A stretch of 64,000 bases of DNA from Rhizobium sp. G21 (GTDB lineage: Bacteria > Pseudomonadota > Alphaproteobacteria > Rhizobiales > Rhizobiaceae), in NCBI RefSeq assembly GCF_014158035.1, contig NZ_JACFXW010000001.1, positions 1,674,001 through 1,738,000 on the forward strand. Direction: 5' to 3'. This document shows positions 10,567 through 19,727 of the stretch, piece after piece. The notes under the pieces were generated by a model that saw nothing but the letters and a program-made list of their open reading frames with translations, made no database searches and was not told the origin of the DNA. The position numbers were made by a program, and so were the translations under genes. Position 1 is the stretch's first letter. Each line of letters begins with the position of its first letter.

Positions 10567-11616
10567 TTAGAACGTGCGCTCGAAGCGGAGCATGCCGTTC
10601 CACTGGTCGTTGTCGACCACCTTGTTGTCCCACTTCGTGTAGGTCACTTCCGGCATGATCAGGAGACCGGAAACCGGGTTCCACTTGAGGTTGGCGGCGG
10701 CAGCGAACGTGTCGTTGTCGGTTCCGGCAACCTGGAGGTTTGCAGCGAGGTTGTCGGCGGCCTTGTAGCCAACGCCAGCCCATGCAGCCCAGTCGCCCCA
10801 ACCAACATACTGGTCGCCAGGAGCGTAGGCATTGACGCCGCCCGAGTTCCAGGCGCCCATCACGAAGGCCGAAACGGCGCCGAAGTTGCCGTCCAAGCGA
10901 GCCTTGACAGCGCCTTCTTCAGCACGCTCGTCATAGCCGCCGACGACGGTCACGCCGAAGGAGCCCATGGTGTAGCCAGCGCCTGCGACGAAATTCGGGA
11001 CGTAGTCCTTACCGTTGACGACGCGGCCAGCGCCGTTCAGCGTATCGTCAGCTTCAACGGCCACGACAGCCTTGAAGCCAGCGCCGGAGTCATAGGTGTA
11101 GTTGATCTGGTTGACTTCGAAACCGCCGTAGGAGATCACGTCGTCGTTGATGATGTCGCCGGCGTAGTTGGTGAACGAGCTGTACACCGAGTCAGCGAGA
11201 CCGACCTGGAAGCCGGCGAGCGAGATGTTCGCGGCGATCAGCTTGGTGGTGGTGTGCTGGCCATCGTTGTAGGTGCCGTCGAAATCGAAGCGGCCGATGA
11301 ACTGGGTCTTCAGAGCGCCGTATTCGGTGTCCGAAGCGGAGTCCATGTAGATTTCGCCGCGGGTGCGGGTGTTGTAACCTTCCTGGCTCTTCACAGAGTA
11401 GGAGTCAGCAGCCTGAACGTCGAAGCGAACGCGACCGCCGACCTTGAGGCAGGTTTCGGTGCCCGGGATGTAGAAATAGCCGGTGCCGAACGCGTCGCAA
11501 ACCTTGACATATTCCATGGGTTCCGGCTCGGCGGCAACCACGGCGTCGGCAGCCTGAGCGCCGGAAACAACCGCCAGAGCAGCTGCGGAGCCGAGAAGAA
11601 GGCTCTTGATGTTCAT
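10567..11616 (-). CDS. Outer-membrane porin, RopA/Omp2b family
   Basis: 349-residue porin precursor. Residues 1-22 form a signal peptide ending AQA; the mature N-terminus has PMEYVKVCDAFGTGYFYIPG and a second Cys in TETCLKVGG, the pattern of rhizobial RopA and Brucella Omp2 porins, with a C-terminal Phe for outer-membrane insertion. It should form trimeric beta-barrel channels for small solutes. A paralogue lies 327 bp upstream in the same orientation. It has its own intrinsic terminator. Confidence 0.93.
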   Translation of the reverse strand: MNIKSLLLGSAAALAVVSGAQAADAVVAAEPEPMEYVKVCDAFGTGYFYIPGTETCLKVGGRVRFDVQAADSYSVKSQEGYNTRTRGEIYMDSASDTEYGALKTQFIGRFDFDGTYNDGQHTTTKLIAANISLAGFQVGLADSVYSSFTNYAGDIINDDVISYGGFEVNQINYTYDSGAGFKAVVAVEADDTLNGAGRVVNGKDYVPNFVAGAGYTMGSFGVTVVGGYDERAEEGAVKARLDGNFGAVSAFVMGAWNSGGVNAYAPGDQYVGWGDWAAWAGVGYKAADNLAANLQVAGTDNDTFAAAANLKWNPVSGLLIMPEVTYTKWDNKVVDNDQWNGMLRFERTF

Positions 11617-11884
11617 GAGTGTGAACTCCAGTTCGTTGTTATCTTTAGGTCAGGGCCACTATCGCGGAAAACCACGCCCAACCGCCCCTTTTTCGAAGAA
11701 GCGAGGTGTCTTGCCCCTTCGAGAAAAACCTTACCCGGCGATCGCGAATGACAAAATATGAAAGTGAGAAATTGCTGGGCCTGCTAAGCTTCGCTCCGCA
11801 AAGCCGTGGCGAATGCGCCACTTCTTTAATCGGATCAGATCAAACCGGTTGATCGAGTCTGATCGAAAGATGCAAGAAACCAAA

Positions 11885-11926
11885 AAATCACTTCAAATGC
11901 AGTGAAGGGGCCTCGCGGCCCCCTTC
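11885..11926 (-). terminator. Terminator of the second porin gene
   Basis: Downstream of the porin stop (11944) the minus strand has a GC-rich stem GAAGGGG(G)CC/GGCCCCTTC with one bulged base, then a short stem CACT/AGTG followed by ATTTTTT. It insulates the two porin genes from each other. The remaining gap (11617-11884) should hold the promoter of the first porin; I see no other feature in it. Confidence 0.75.
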
Positions 11927-11943
11927 GAATCTCATCGATGAGA

Positions 11944-13005
11944 TCAGAACGTGCGCTGGAAGCGGATCATGCCGTTCCACTGATCGCCGTCGGCCTTTTC
12001 GTTGTCGAACGACGTGTAGGTGACTTCCGGCTGGATCAGGAGACCAGCAACCGGGTTCCACTTGACGTTGGCGGCGATCGCCAGCGTGTCCTTGTCGGTG
12101 CCGGCGACCTGAGCGTTGAGCTTGACGTCGTCGGAGACCTTGTAGCCGACGCCGGCCCAAGCAGCCCAGTCACCCCAGGCGGCGCCCGAACCATCGCCCG
12201 GAGCGAAGTTGTTGACGTTCTTGCCCGAAGAAGACCAGGCGCCCATCACGAAGGCGGAGAAAGCGCCGAATTCGCCGTCGACGCGACCCTTGACCGCGCC
12301 TTCGTCACGACGCTCGTCGTAGCCGCCGACCACGGACACGCCAAAGGCGTCGGTGCTGTAGGCGAGGCCTGCGACCAGGTTCGGGATGTAGTCTTCGCCG
12401 TTGACAACCTTGGTTTCGGCGTCGTTGAGCGTATCGTCGGCTTCCACGGCGATCGCGGCCTTGAAGCCGGCGCCCGAGTCGTAGGTGTAGTTGATCTGGT
12501 TGACTTCGAACTGGCCGTAGGAGACCACGTCGTCGTTGATGATGTCGCCGGCATAGCCCGTGAAGGAGCTGAACAGCGTGTCGGCGAGACCGATCTGGAA
12601 GCCGGCGAGCGAGATGTTCGCCTGAATCAGCTTGGTGGTCGTGTGCGCGCCGTCATTATAGGTGTTGTCGAAGTCGAAGCGGCCGACGAACTTGGTCTTC
12701 AGAGCGCCGTATTCGGTGTCGGAAGCCGAGTCCATGTAGATTTCGCCGCGCGAACGCGAGTTCCAGCCCTTGTCGCTGTCGAGCTTGTAGGAATTGGCGG
12801 CCTTGAGGTCGAAGCGGACGCGGCCGCCGATCTTGAGGCAGGTCTCGGTGCCGGGGATATAGAAGTAGCCGGTGCCGTAGGCGTCGCAGACCTTGACATA
12901 TTCCATGGGTTCCGGCTCGGCGGCGACGACAGCGTCGGCGGCCTGAGCGCCAGAAACGACCGAGAGAGCGGCGGCGGAGCCGAGGAGAAGGCTCTTGATA
13001 GACAT
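11944..13005 (-). CDS. Outer-membrane porin, RopA/Omp2b family (paralogue)
   Basis: 353-residue porin very similar to its downstream neighbour: nearly identical signal peptide MSIKSLLLGSAAALSVVSGA, the same Cys-containing N-terminal motif, MDSASDTEYGALKT and a terminal Phe. Differences cluster in surface-loop-like stretches (for example VNNFAPGDGSGAAWGD). The pair looks like a tandem duplication with separate terminators, allowing different expression or pore properties. The gene upstream, treZ, is divergent. Confidence 0.93.
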   Translation of the reverse strand: MSIKSLLLGSAAALSVVSGAQAADAVVAAEPEPMEYVKVCDAYGTGYFYIPGTETCLKIGGRVRFDLKAANSYKLDSDKGWNSRSRGEIYMDSASDTEYGALKTKFVGRFDFDNTYNDGAHTTTKLIQANISLAGFQIGLADTLFSSFTGYAGDIINDDVVSYGQFEVNQINYTYDSGAGFKAAIAVEADDTLNDAETKVVNGEDYIPNLVAGLAYSTDAFGVSVVGGYDERRDEGAVKGRVDGEFGAFSAFVMGAWSSSGKNVNNFAPGDGSGAAWGDWAAWAGVGYKVSDDVKLNAQVAGTDKDTLAIAANVKWNPVAGLLIQPEVTYTSFDNEKADGDQWNGMIRFQRTF

Positions 13006-13496
13006 GTTGACCTCCAGTCAAACTTTTCAATTTCGGCCAGGCCGCCTAAAGGCATTCCCCTGAGACCTGGCCACCCCGATGTAAAGAGAACGGCTTCCCG
13101 TCCTCTCGGGGCATGTCTTACCCAGCTTTTCAGAAGGCAAAATATCACAAATCTCAACTTGGACTTTTATGACAGGAGTTGCCGAGACCGCTGTGGCGCG
13201 GATGCAACAATCCTTGAAGCCGATCGGGATTTTCTCTAACAATATGAAAGATATATGACAGTTCCGTGACGAGAATGAGCAGCCTTACCGCTTCCCCGGC
13301 CGCCCGAACCAGTCTTCGAATCTTATTTTCGATATGTTCAATTATTGCTTATATATGCCCGTCTATCTCATTGTCGCGGCCTGGTCGCCCCCACATCCCT
13401 CTTTCATTCATCACTCGTTCTTCCTTGGGTGATGTCGAAGCCGGCGTCGAAAAATATCGACCGCTAAGCTTCTAGATCGGAGGAGCGATATGCCTA
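13006..13496. other. Divergent intergenic region between porin and treZ
   Basis: About 490 bases, AT-richer than its surroundings from about 13140 to 13390. It must hold the porin promoter (minus). Short frames such as 13266-13475 have no family resemblance. The treZ promoter starts at 13497. Confidence 0.5.
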
Positions 13497-13521
13497 GGAA
13501 CAGGCGCGCCGGCCGAACGTT
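13497..13521 (+). promoter_or_regulatory. EcfG-type (general stress) promoter of treZ
   Basis: GGAAC at 13497-13501, a 16-bp spacer, then CGTT at 13518-13521: an exact match to the alphaproteobacterial sigma-EcfG consensus GGAAC-N16-CGTT. It ends 36 bp before the proposed treZ start. Confidence 0.85.
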
Positions 13522-13557
13522 TCACCCTCGATTGCTCACCCAAGGAGGCATGAACCA

Positions 13558-15338
13558 TTGTCCCACTTCGCCTTTGGTCCCATCATTCACGAACAGGGCG
13601 TCCTTTTCAGGCTCTGGGCGCCGCTTCAGGAAAAGATCGGGCTCCGGATCGACGAGGGGCCTCTTGTGCCGATGACCGCGGCGGATGGCGGATGGCGCAT
13701 TCTGGATGTGAAGGATGCGGGGGCCGGAACACGGTATCGATTTGTGCTCGAGGACGGCCTGGAGATACCGGACCCTGCATCGCGTCACCAGCCCGACGGG
13801 CTGAAGGGCCCGAGCGAAGTCGTCGACCCTCGCACTACCTTTGGCGTACGCCGGATTGGCGCGGTCGGCCATGGGAGGACAGTGTCGTCTACGAGTTGCA
13901 TGTCGGCGCGTTCACGCCGGAGGGCACGTTCAAGTCGGCGGCGGCGAAATTGCCTTATCTCGCCGATCTCGGCGTCACCGTCATTCAGCTGATGCCGCTC
14001 GCCGAATTCCCAGGTCGCTGGGGATGGGGTTATGACGGCGTGCTGCATTACGCGCCCTATTCCGGATACGGCGCGCCGGACGATCTCAAGGCCTTCGTCG
14101 ACGAAGCCCACCGCCACGGGCTCTCCGTCATGCTCGATGTCGTCTACAACCACTTCGGACCGGACGGCAATTATATGGGTCTCTACGCGCCGCTGTTCAC
14201 CGAGCGACATCACACTCCATGGGGAGCCGGCATCAATTTCGACGACACCGATTCCAAACTGGTGCGCGATTATGTGATCCAGAACGCGATATATTGGATC
14301 GATAAATTCCGCATGGACGGGCTGAGGCTGGACGCGGTCCACGCAATCGACGACACCAGCGACGAGCATCTTCTTGCCGAACTGGCGCGTCGCGTGCGCG
14401 CAGCCGCGGGCGACAGGATCGTCCACCTCGTCGTCGAAAACGAGCATAACGATCCCACCCTTCTCGAACGGGACGGCTCCGGGATGCCGCTCGCCTACAC
14501 CGCGCAATGGAACGACGACATCCATCACGCCCTGCATGTGGCGGCGACGGGCGAGACGGTCGGCTATTACGCCGATTATCAGGCGCTGCCCCAGGATCTC
14601 GGTCGGGCGCTTACCGAGGGCTTCATCTATCAGGGGCAGGAGATGCCCTACCGAGGTTCGACGAGAGGCGGCGCGAGTGCGCATCTGCCCGCGCAGGCTT
14701 TCATCGCCTTCATTCAGAACCACGACCAGATCGGCAATCGCGCCTTCGGCGACCGTTTGGTCGATTTCGCGGAAGACAATGCCCTCAGCGCCATTGCCGC
14801 AATCTATCTTCTGTCGCCCCAGATCCCGATGTTGTTCATGGGCGAAGAATGGGCGTCCGCCCGCCCGTTTCCCTATTTCTGCGATTTCGATGACGATCTG
14901 AACCAGAAGGTGCGCGAAGGTCGCGGCAAGGAGATGTCGCGGCTGCCGGGCTTCGAGCCTGAACATGCCGAAAAGATCCCCGACCCCCACATCCCGGAAG
15001 AGACGTTTCTGTCGGCAAAGGTGGATTGGGAGGAATGCGCGGACGACCTCGCCGGAAACTCCCTGGACTTCTACAAAACTCTGTTGGCGATCCGGCGAGA
15101 AAAAGTGATCCCTCTTCTCAAGCAGACTCTCCGGACGGCGAACTATCAGACCGAGGCGACACGGCTCGACGTCTCGTGGCGTTACGACAACGCCGTTCTA
15201 AGCTTGAGCGTCAATCTCGGCGCCGACGCCGTGCCGGCGCGCGAAGAAACAAAGGGCGACATCCTCTGGCGAAGCCATCGAGACACCGACGGCTTGCGGG
15301 CGCCTTGGTCGGTCATCTGGACGATCGAGGCCGCTTGA
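13558..15338 (+). pseudogene. treZ: Malto-oligosyltrehalose trehalohydrolase, frameshifted
   Basis: TreZ releases trehalose from maltooligosyl-trehalose. Correcting one frameshift gives 593 residues, family length. The N-terminal domain reads SHFAFGPIIHEQGVLFRLWAP to VVDP; the frame is then lost at 13828-13830 (one C missing after gaccc) and resumes as HYLWRTPDWRGRPWE. In the catalytic barrel the nucleophile Asp is about residue 259 (GLRLDAVHAI), the acid Glu about 294 (VVENEHND), and FIQNHDQIGN follows. The start is a TTG at 13558, 9 bp after AAGGAGG; an ATG at 13550 is in another frame. No treY is in the window. The break may be a sequencing error. Confidence 0.88.
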
Positions 15339-15341
15339 ATC

Positions 15342-15479
15342 TTACTCGGTGCTGGCGGTCGGCTCCGGATCGATGGCGGGGTCGCCGCCGATGAGGCTGG
15401 AAAGGCCGTAGATGACGCCCGCCCAGACGAGCAGCGACAGGTTAACCACCAGGATCAGATAGCCCATCCGTCGCGTCAT
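15342..15479 (-). CDS. Small single-pass membrane protein (hypothetical)
   Basis: A 45-residue frame beginning MTRRMGYLILVVNLSLLVWA, with one hydrophobic segment at about residues 6-30 and a short acidic/proline tail (DPAIDPEPTASTE). The composition is what a real short membrane protein looks like, and the frame ends just after treZ on the opposite strand. The ribosome-binding site is weak. No family recognised. Confidence 0.45.
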   Translation of the reverse strand: MTRRMGYLILVVNLSLLVWAGVIYGLSSLIGGDPAIDPEPTASTE

Positions 15480-15534
15480 GCGTTCTGCACCTGTCTCTGT
15501 CCTCATCGTCCCAGCCACCGAGCGGCTCTTCTGC

Positions 15535-15559
15535 GGAACATTCCGGGCGGCGAAAGGTT
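15535..15559 (+). promoter_or_regulatory. Near-match EcfG promoter of the SDR gene
   Basis: GGAAC at 15535-15539, 16-bp spacer, then GGTT instead of CGTT at 15556-15559; it ends 31 bp before the SDR start, the same spacing as the perfect sites. One mismatch, so inferred. Confidence 0.5.
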
Positions 15560-15590
15560 CAAGGTAGGCAGGAATTACAGGAGCGAAAAG

Positions 15591-16454
15591 ATGTCCGACA
15601 CCCGCCGCCCCGAGCCTCCCTATCCCAAGCAGGAACAGGCCCCGCCCGGCGTGACGCCGAAGATGGATCCGCCGCCGGATCATGGTGAACACAGTTATCG
15701 CGGAAATGGGCGACTTGAAGGCAAGATCGCGCTGATCACCGGCGGAGATTCCGGGATCGGCCGCGCGATCGCCATCGCCTTCGCTCGCGAGGGCGCCGAC
15801 GTGGCGATTTCCTATCTTCAGGAGCATCGAGATGCGGAAGACACTGCGCGCCTGATCGAGGAAGCGGGACGCAAGGCGCTGACCATCCCCGGCGATGTGT
15901 CGAAGGAAGATCATTGCGCCGGCGTGGTCGCAAAGGTGGTCGAGGAACTGGGCGGGATCGACATTCTGGTCAACAACGCCGCCTTCCAACGCACCTATGC
16001 CGATATCGCCGACATAACGGCGGAGGAATGGGACACGACATTCCGCACCAACATCTACGCGCCATTCTTTCTTTCAAAAGCCGCGATCCCGCACATGAAG
16101 CCGGGTTCGTCGATCATCAACACGACGTCGATCCAGTCCAAACAGCCATCGCCACAGCTGCTGGCCTATGCGTCCACGAAGGGCGCCATCCTCAATTTCA
16201 CCGCCGGCCTGTCCGCCATGGTGGCCGACAAGGGCATTCGTGTGAATGCGGTGGCGCCGGGCCCCATCTGGACGCCTCTCATTCCCTCGACCATGCCGCA
16301 GGAAAAGGTCGAGAATTTCGGCAAGCAGACGGCGCTGGGTCGGGCAGGCCAGCCGGCGGAACTCGCCGGCGCCTATGTGCTGCTCGCCTCCGATCTGGGC
16401 AGCTACATGACCGGCGCCGTCATTCCCGTCACCGGCGGCGAAATGATGATCTGA
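15591..16454 (+). CDS. SDR family oxidoreductase (YghA/YdaD type)
   Basis: 287-residue short-chain dehydrogenase. A 45-residue proline-rich N-terminal extension (PPYPKQEQAPPGVTPKMDPP) precedes the Rossmann motif ITGGDSGIGRAIAIAFAREG; NNAAFQ, the Ser of TTSIQ and YASTK complete the active site. The extension is typical of the YghA-like group, often tied to general stress. Substrate unknown. It sits between treZ and glgE on the same strand, 27 bp before glgE, and has its own EcfG-like promoter. Confidence 0.9.
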   Translation: MSDTRRPEPPYPKQEQAPPGVTPKMDPPPDHGEHSYRGNGRLEGKIALITGGDSGIGRAIAIAFAREGADVAISYLQEHRDAEDTARLIEEAGRKALTIPGDVSKEDHCAGVVAKVVEELGGIDILVNNAAFQRTYADIADITAEEWDTTFRTNIYAPFFLSKAAIPHMKPGSSIINTTSIQSKQPSPQLLAYASTKGAILNFTAGLSAMVADKGIRVNAVAPGPIWTPLIPSTMPQEKVENFGKQTALGRAGQPAELAGAYVLLASDLGSYMTGAVIPVTGGEMMI

Positions 16455-16481
16455 CGTCCACCCCGACAGTTTGGACTTGCC

Positions 16482-19400
16482 ATGACACATTCGACTTCCA
16501 TATCCGCTTCCCGTGAAGCGGCGGCTCCACCGCGAATCTATTTCGTCCATCCTCTGGCGTTGAACGGACTTGACGAGTGGCGGGGCGTATTCGCCCATGC
16601 CCGGGCGCTCGGCTTCGATACGGTGCTGACTGCGCCGATCTTTACGCGCCCCGATGGCGGCAGCGTGTTCGTGTCTGCCGATTTCGGCCGTGTGGATCCT
16701 GCGCTCAGGCTCGGCGACGACGCCGATGCGGCGCTGAAGCATCTTTCGGAGGCGGCGGCGGAAGAAGGCGTGCGGCTGATGATCGACATTGTAGTCGACG
16801 TGGAGCCGGACCCGCGCGGACCAAGACCCTTCGACCCCCGGCTCGGTCCAATGCGACGCGGCGGACACGAGGCGGCGCTCGACGAAAGTGAAGCGGCGGC
16901 GCAGTGGAGCAAACGATTGGCTCGCTTCGTCGAGGCCGGACTTTCCGGTTTTCGCTGCATGGGTCTAGGCCGGTCGAGCGCGCTGTTCTGGCGAGAGGTC
17001 ATCGATCGTGTCCGCGCCAGTCGCGACGACGCCCTGTTCCTAGCCTGGACGCCCGGAACGGATTTCGAGATCCGCCGCAATCTTCGGCAGACCGGTTTCG
17101 ACGGGTGTTTTTCGTCTTTCGCCTGGTGGGATCTCGAGTCGCCCTGGTTCGCCGAGGAGTACGAACTTCAACGCGCCCTGGGCTGGCAGATCGCATTTCC
17201 GGAAGCGCCTTACGGCAAACGCCTGGCGCATGGCGCGGAAAGCCGTGAAATCCTGGAGCGATCGGCGCTGCGCGCGCTGCGGCTCGCAGACCAGGTCGGC
17301 GATGGGCTGATGATCCCTATGGGATTCGAATATGGCGCGACACGACCGCTCGACCCCTTGAGCGGCGTCGGCGCCGACCCAACAAGCGCAGAACGCTCCG
17401 CCTCCTTCAATCTGACCGCGGATCTGCGCGGCTTGAATCAGACGGCAAAACAGTCCCTCGGCAGATCAAAAGGTCCGTTGCAGTTTCTCGCCGCGTCGGG
17501 AACCCCGTGCCTGACGTTGCTCAGAACCGACGGCCCGAGCTTTTCCGCCTCGGATATGTTGACGGCGATCGTGGTCAATCGCGATCTCCGGCGCGGCGTT
17601 TCCGCGCCGTTCCATGCGCTGCGCGAAGCTTCGTCCGGATTTCTTCCGCTGAAGTCCGGCGGCGGTGACGGCCCGGCGCTGAATGCGCTTGCGCGGCTTC
17701 GTCCCGGTGACCTCCGCATCTATGTCGGACAGCGCGGTCAGCCGATCCGTGACGCGGTTGCCGCGAAGGGCGCGCTCGCGGCGGGCGACGATCCGCGACT
17801 GGCGATCGAGGCGGTGACGCCGAGCGTCGATGGCGGTCGTTTTCCGGTAAAGCGCATCGTCGGTTCACTCGTCCATGTCGAGGCAGACATTTTCGGCGAT
17901 GGTCACGATCCGTTGTCCGCCGCGCTGCTTTGGCGCGCCGCGGATGATACGGAGTGGCGGGAGACGCCGATGACGCTCGTGGTCAATGATCGCTGGACCG
18001 CTGAATTCACCCCGCAACGCCTGGGCCGGCACGAATTCATGATAGAGGCCTGGCGCAATCCCTTCGCGATCTATCGTTACGAACTTCAGAAGAAGCACGA
18101 GGCGCGACTGGATCTCACTCTCGAGCTGCAGGAAGGCGCCACATTGATCCGCAAGGCGGAGGAACAGGCGGAGGATCCACTGAAATCTCGCCTGCGCGCC
18201 TTCATAGAGCGCCTCGCTCAGGCCGAGAGCGGCGAACGTGTATCGCTCCTGCTGTCGGACAATGCGTTCAAGCTGATGGCGGAGGCGGATGCCCGACCCT
18301 TCCGGACTCGCTCGGCCGTTATTCCGCTCGACGCCGAGCGTCGCGAGGCGGCTTTTGCAAGCTGGTACCAGATCTTTCCGCGATCGCAGAGCGGCGATCC
18401 GCATCGGCACGGCACATTCGACGATGTGATCAAACGCCTGCCCGCCATCCGCGACATGGGTTTCGATGTCCTCTATTTCCCGCCAATTCATCCTCGATCG
18501 GCGCAACCAACCGCAAGGGACGCAACAATTCGCTGTCCGCGGGCCCAGACGATCCCGGCAGCCCCTACGCCATCGGATCGCCGGATGGAGGTCATGACGC
18601 CATCCATCCCGAACTCGGCACGTTCGATGATTTTCGTCGTCTTGTTTCAGCGGCGCGGGATCATGGACTGGAAATCGCGCTCGATCTCGCCATCCAGGCC
18701 TCGCCCGACCATCCATGGCTCAAAGAGCATCGCGGCTGGTTCGACTGGCGGCCCGACGGAACCGTGCGTTACGCCGAAAACCCGCCGAAGAAGTATGAAG
18801 ACATCGTCAATGTCGATTTCTATGGCCCAGACGCCGTGCCCTCGCTGTGGACAACGTTGCGCGACATCGTCCAGAAATGGATCGACAACGGCGTTACGCT
18901 GTTCCGCGTCGACAATCCACACACCAAGCCCTTTCCCTTTTGGGAATGGCTGATCGCCGACATCCGCAATCGCCATCCCGAGGCGGTGTTTCTCTCCGAG
19001 GCCTTCACGAAGCCGAAGGTCATGTATCGGCTGGCGAAAATCGGCTTTTCGCAATCCTACACCTATTTCACCTGGCGAAACCTGAAATGGGAGCTGGAAG
19101 ACTATATGCGCGAATTGACGGAGAAACCGCCGCGCGACTTCTTCCGCCCGCACTTCTTCGTCAACACCCATGACATCAATCCGGATTTTCTCCAGAACGC
19201 GCCGCGGCCGGCCTATCTGATCCGCGCCGCGCTCGCATCCACGCTCTCCGGGCTCTGGGGCGTCTATAACGGCTTCGAACTCTGCGAGGGCCGCCCCGAC
19301 GCCAAGCGCAAGGAATATGCCGACAGCGAGAAATACGAGATCCGCGCTTGGGATTATGACCGGCCCGGCAACATCAAACGTGAAATCGCCATGCTTAATC

Positions 19401-19717
19401 GCATCCGGCGGGAGAACCCGGCGCTGCATTCGCATCTCGGCCTGACCCTGCTGGCTTCCTCCAACGACAATGTGATGTTTTTCGAAAAAGCCAGCGAAGG
19501 CCGCGAAAACGTCTTGCTGATCGCCGTGAGCCTCGATCCGCATGCGGTCCAGGAAGCGGATGTCGAAATACCCCTCTGGAAGTGGAACCTCCCGGACGAT
19601 GGCGCGCTTTCGATGGAGGACCTGATCGGCGGCCATCGCTTCGCATGGCGCGGAAAATGGCAACGGCTGCGGCTCGACCCGCAAGCTTTGCCCTTCTCGA
19701 TCTGGCGCGTACGGTGA
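16482..19717 (+). pseudogene. glgE: Alpha-1,4-glucan:maltose-1-phosphate maltosyltransferase, frameshifted
   Basis: GlgE extends alpha-1,4-glucan with maltose from maltose 1-phosphate. The corrected product is about 1,078 residues, longer than the roughly 660-700 of classical GlgE because residues about 1-430 form an extra amylase-like barrel (FVHPLALNGLDEWRGVFAHA). The GlgE part starts near residue 440 (VEAVTPSVDGGRFPVKRIVG); the nucleophile Asp is about 811 ([12 protein letters not shown]), the acid Glu about 840 ([11 protein letters not shown]). The frame breaks at 18492-18496: IHP runs into nonsense while [11 protein letters not shown] continues in the next frame. Removing two bases (CT) restores family spacing better than adding one. 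May be assembly error. Confidence 0.87.
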
Positions 19718-19727
19718 GGAGACGCCT

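Noticed and set aside
10270..13239. Long plus-strand frames opposite the two porins (10270-11751 and 11902-13239)
   Set aside because: Val/Asp/Gly-rich translations with no motif; the minus strand has complete porins with signal peptides and terminators.
13266..13475. 69-codon plus-strand frame with a hydrophobic stretch in the porin-treZ gap
   Set aside because: No ribosome-binding site, odd Ser/Ile composition, lies in AT-rich promoter DNA.
13785..14990. 401-codon minus-strand frame opposite treZ
   Set aside because: Shadow of treZ; it even crosses the treZ catalytic motifs and resembles no family.
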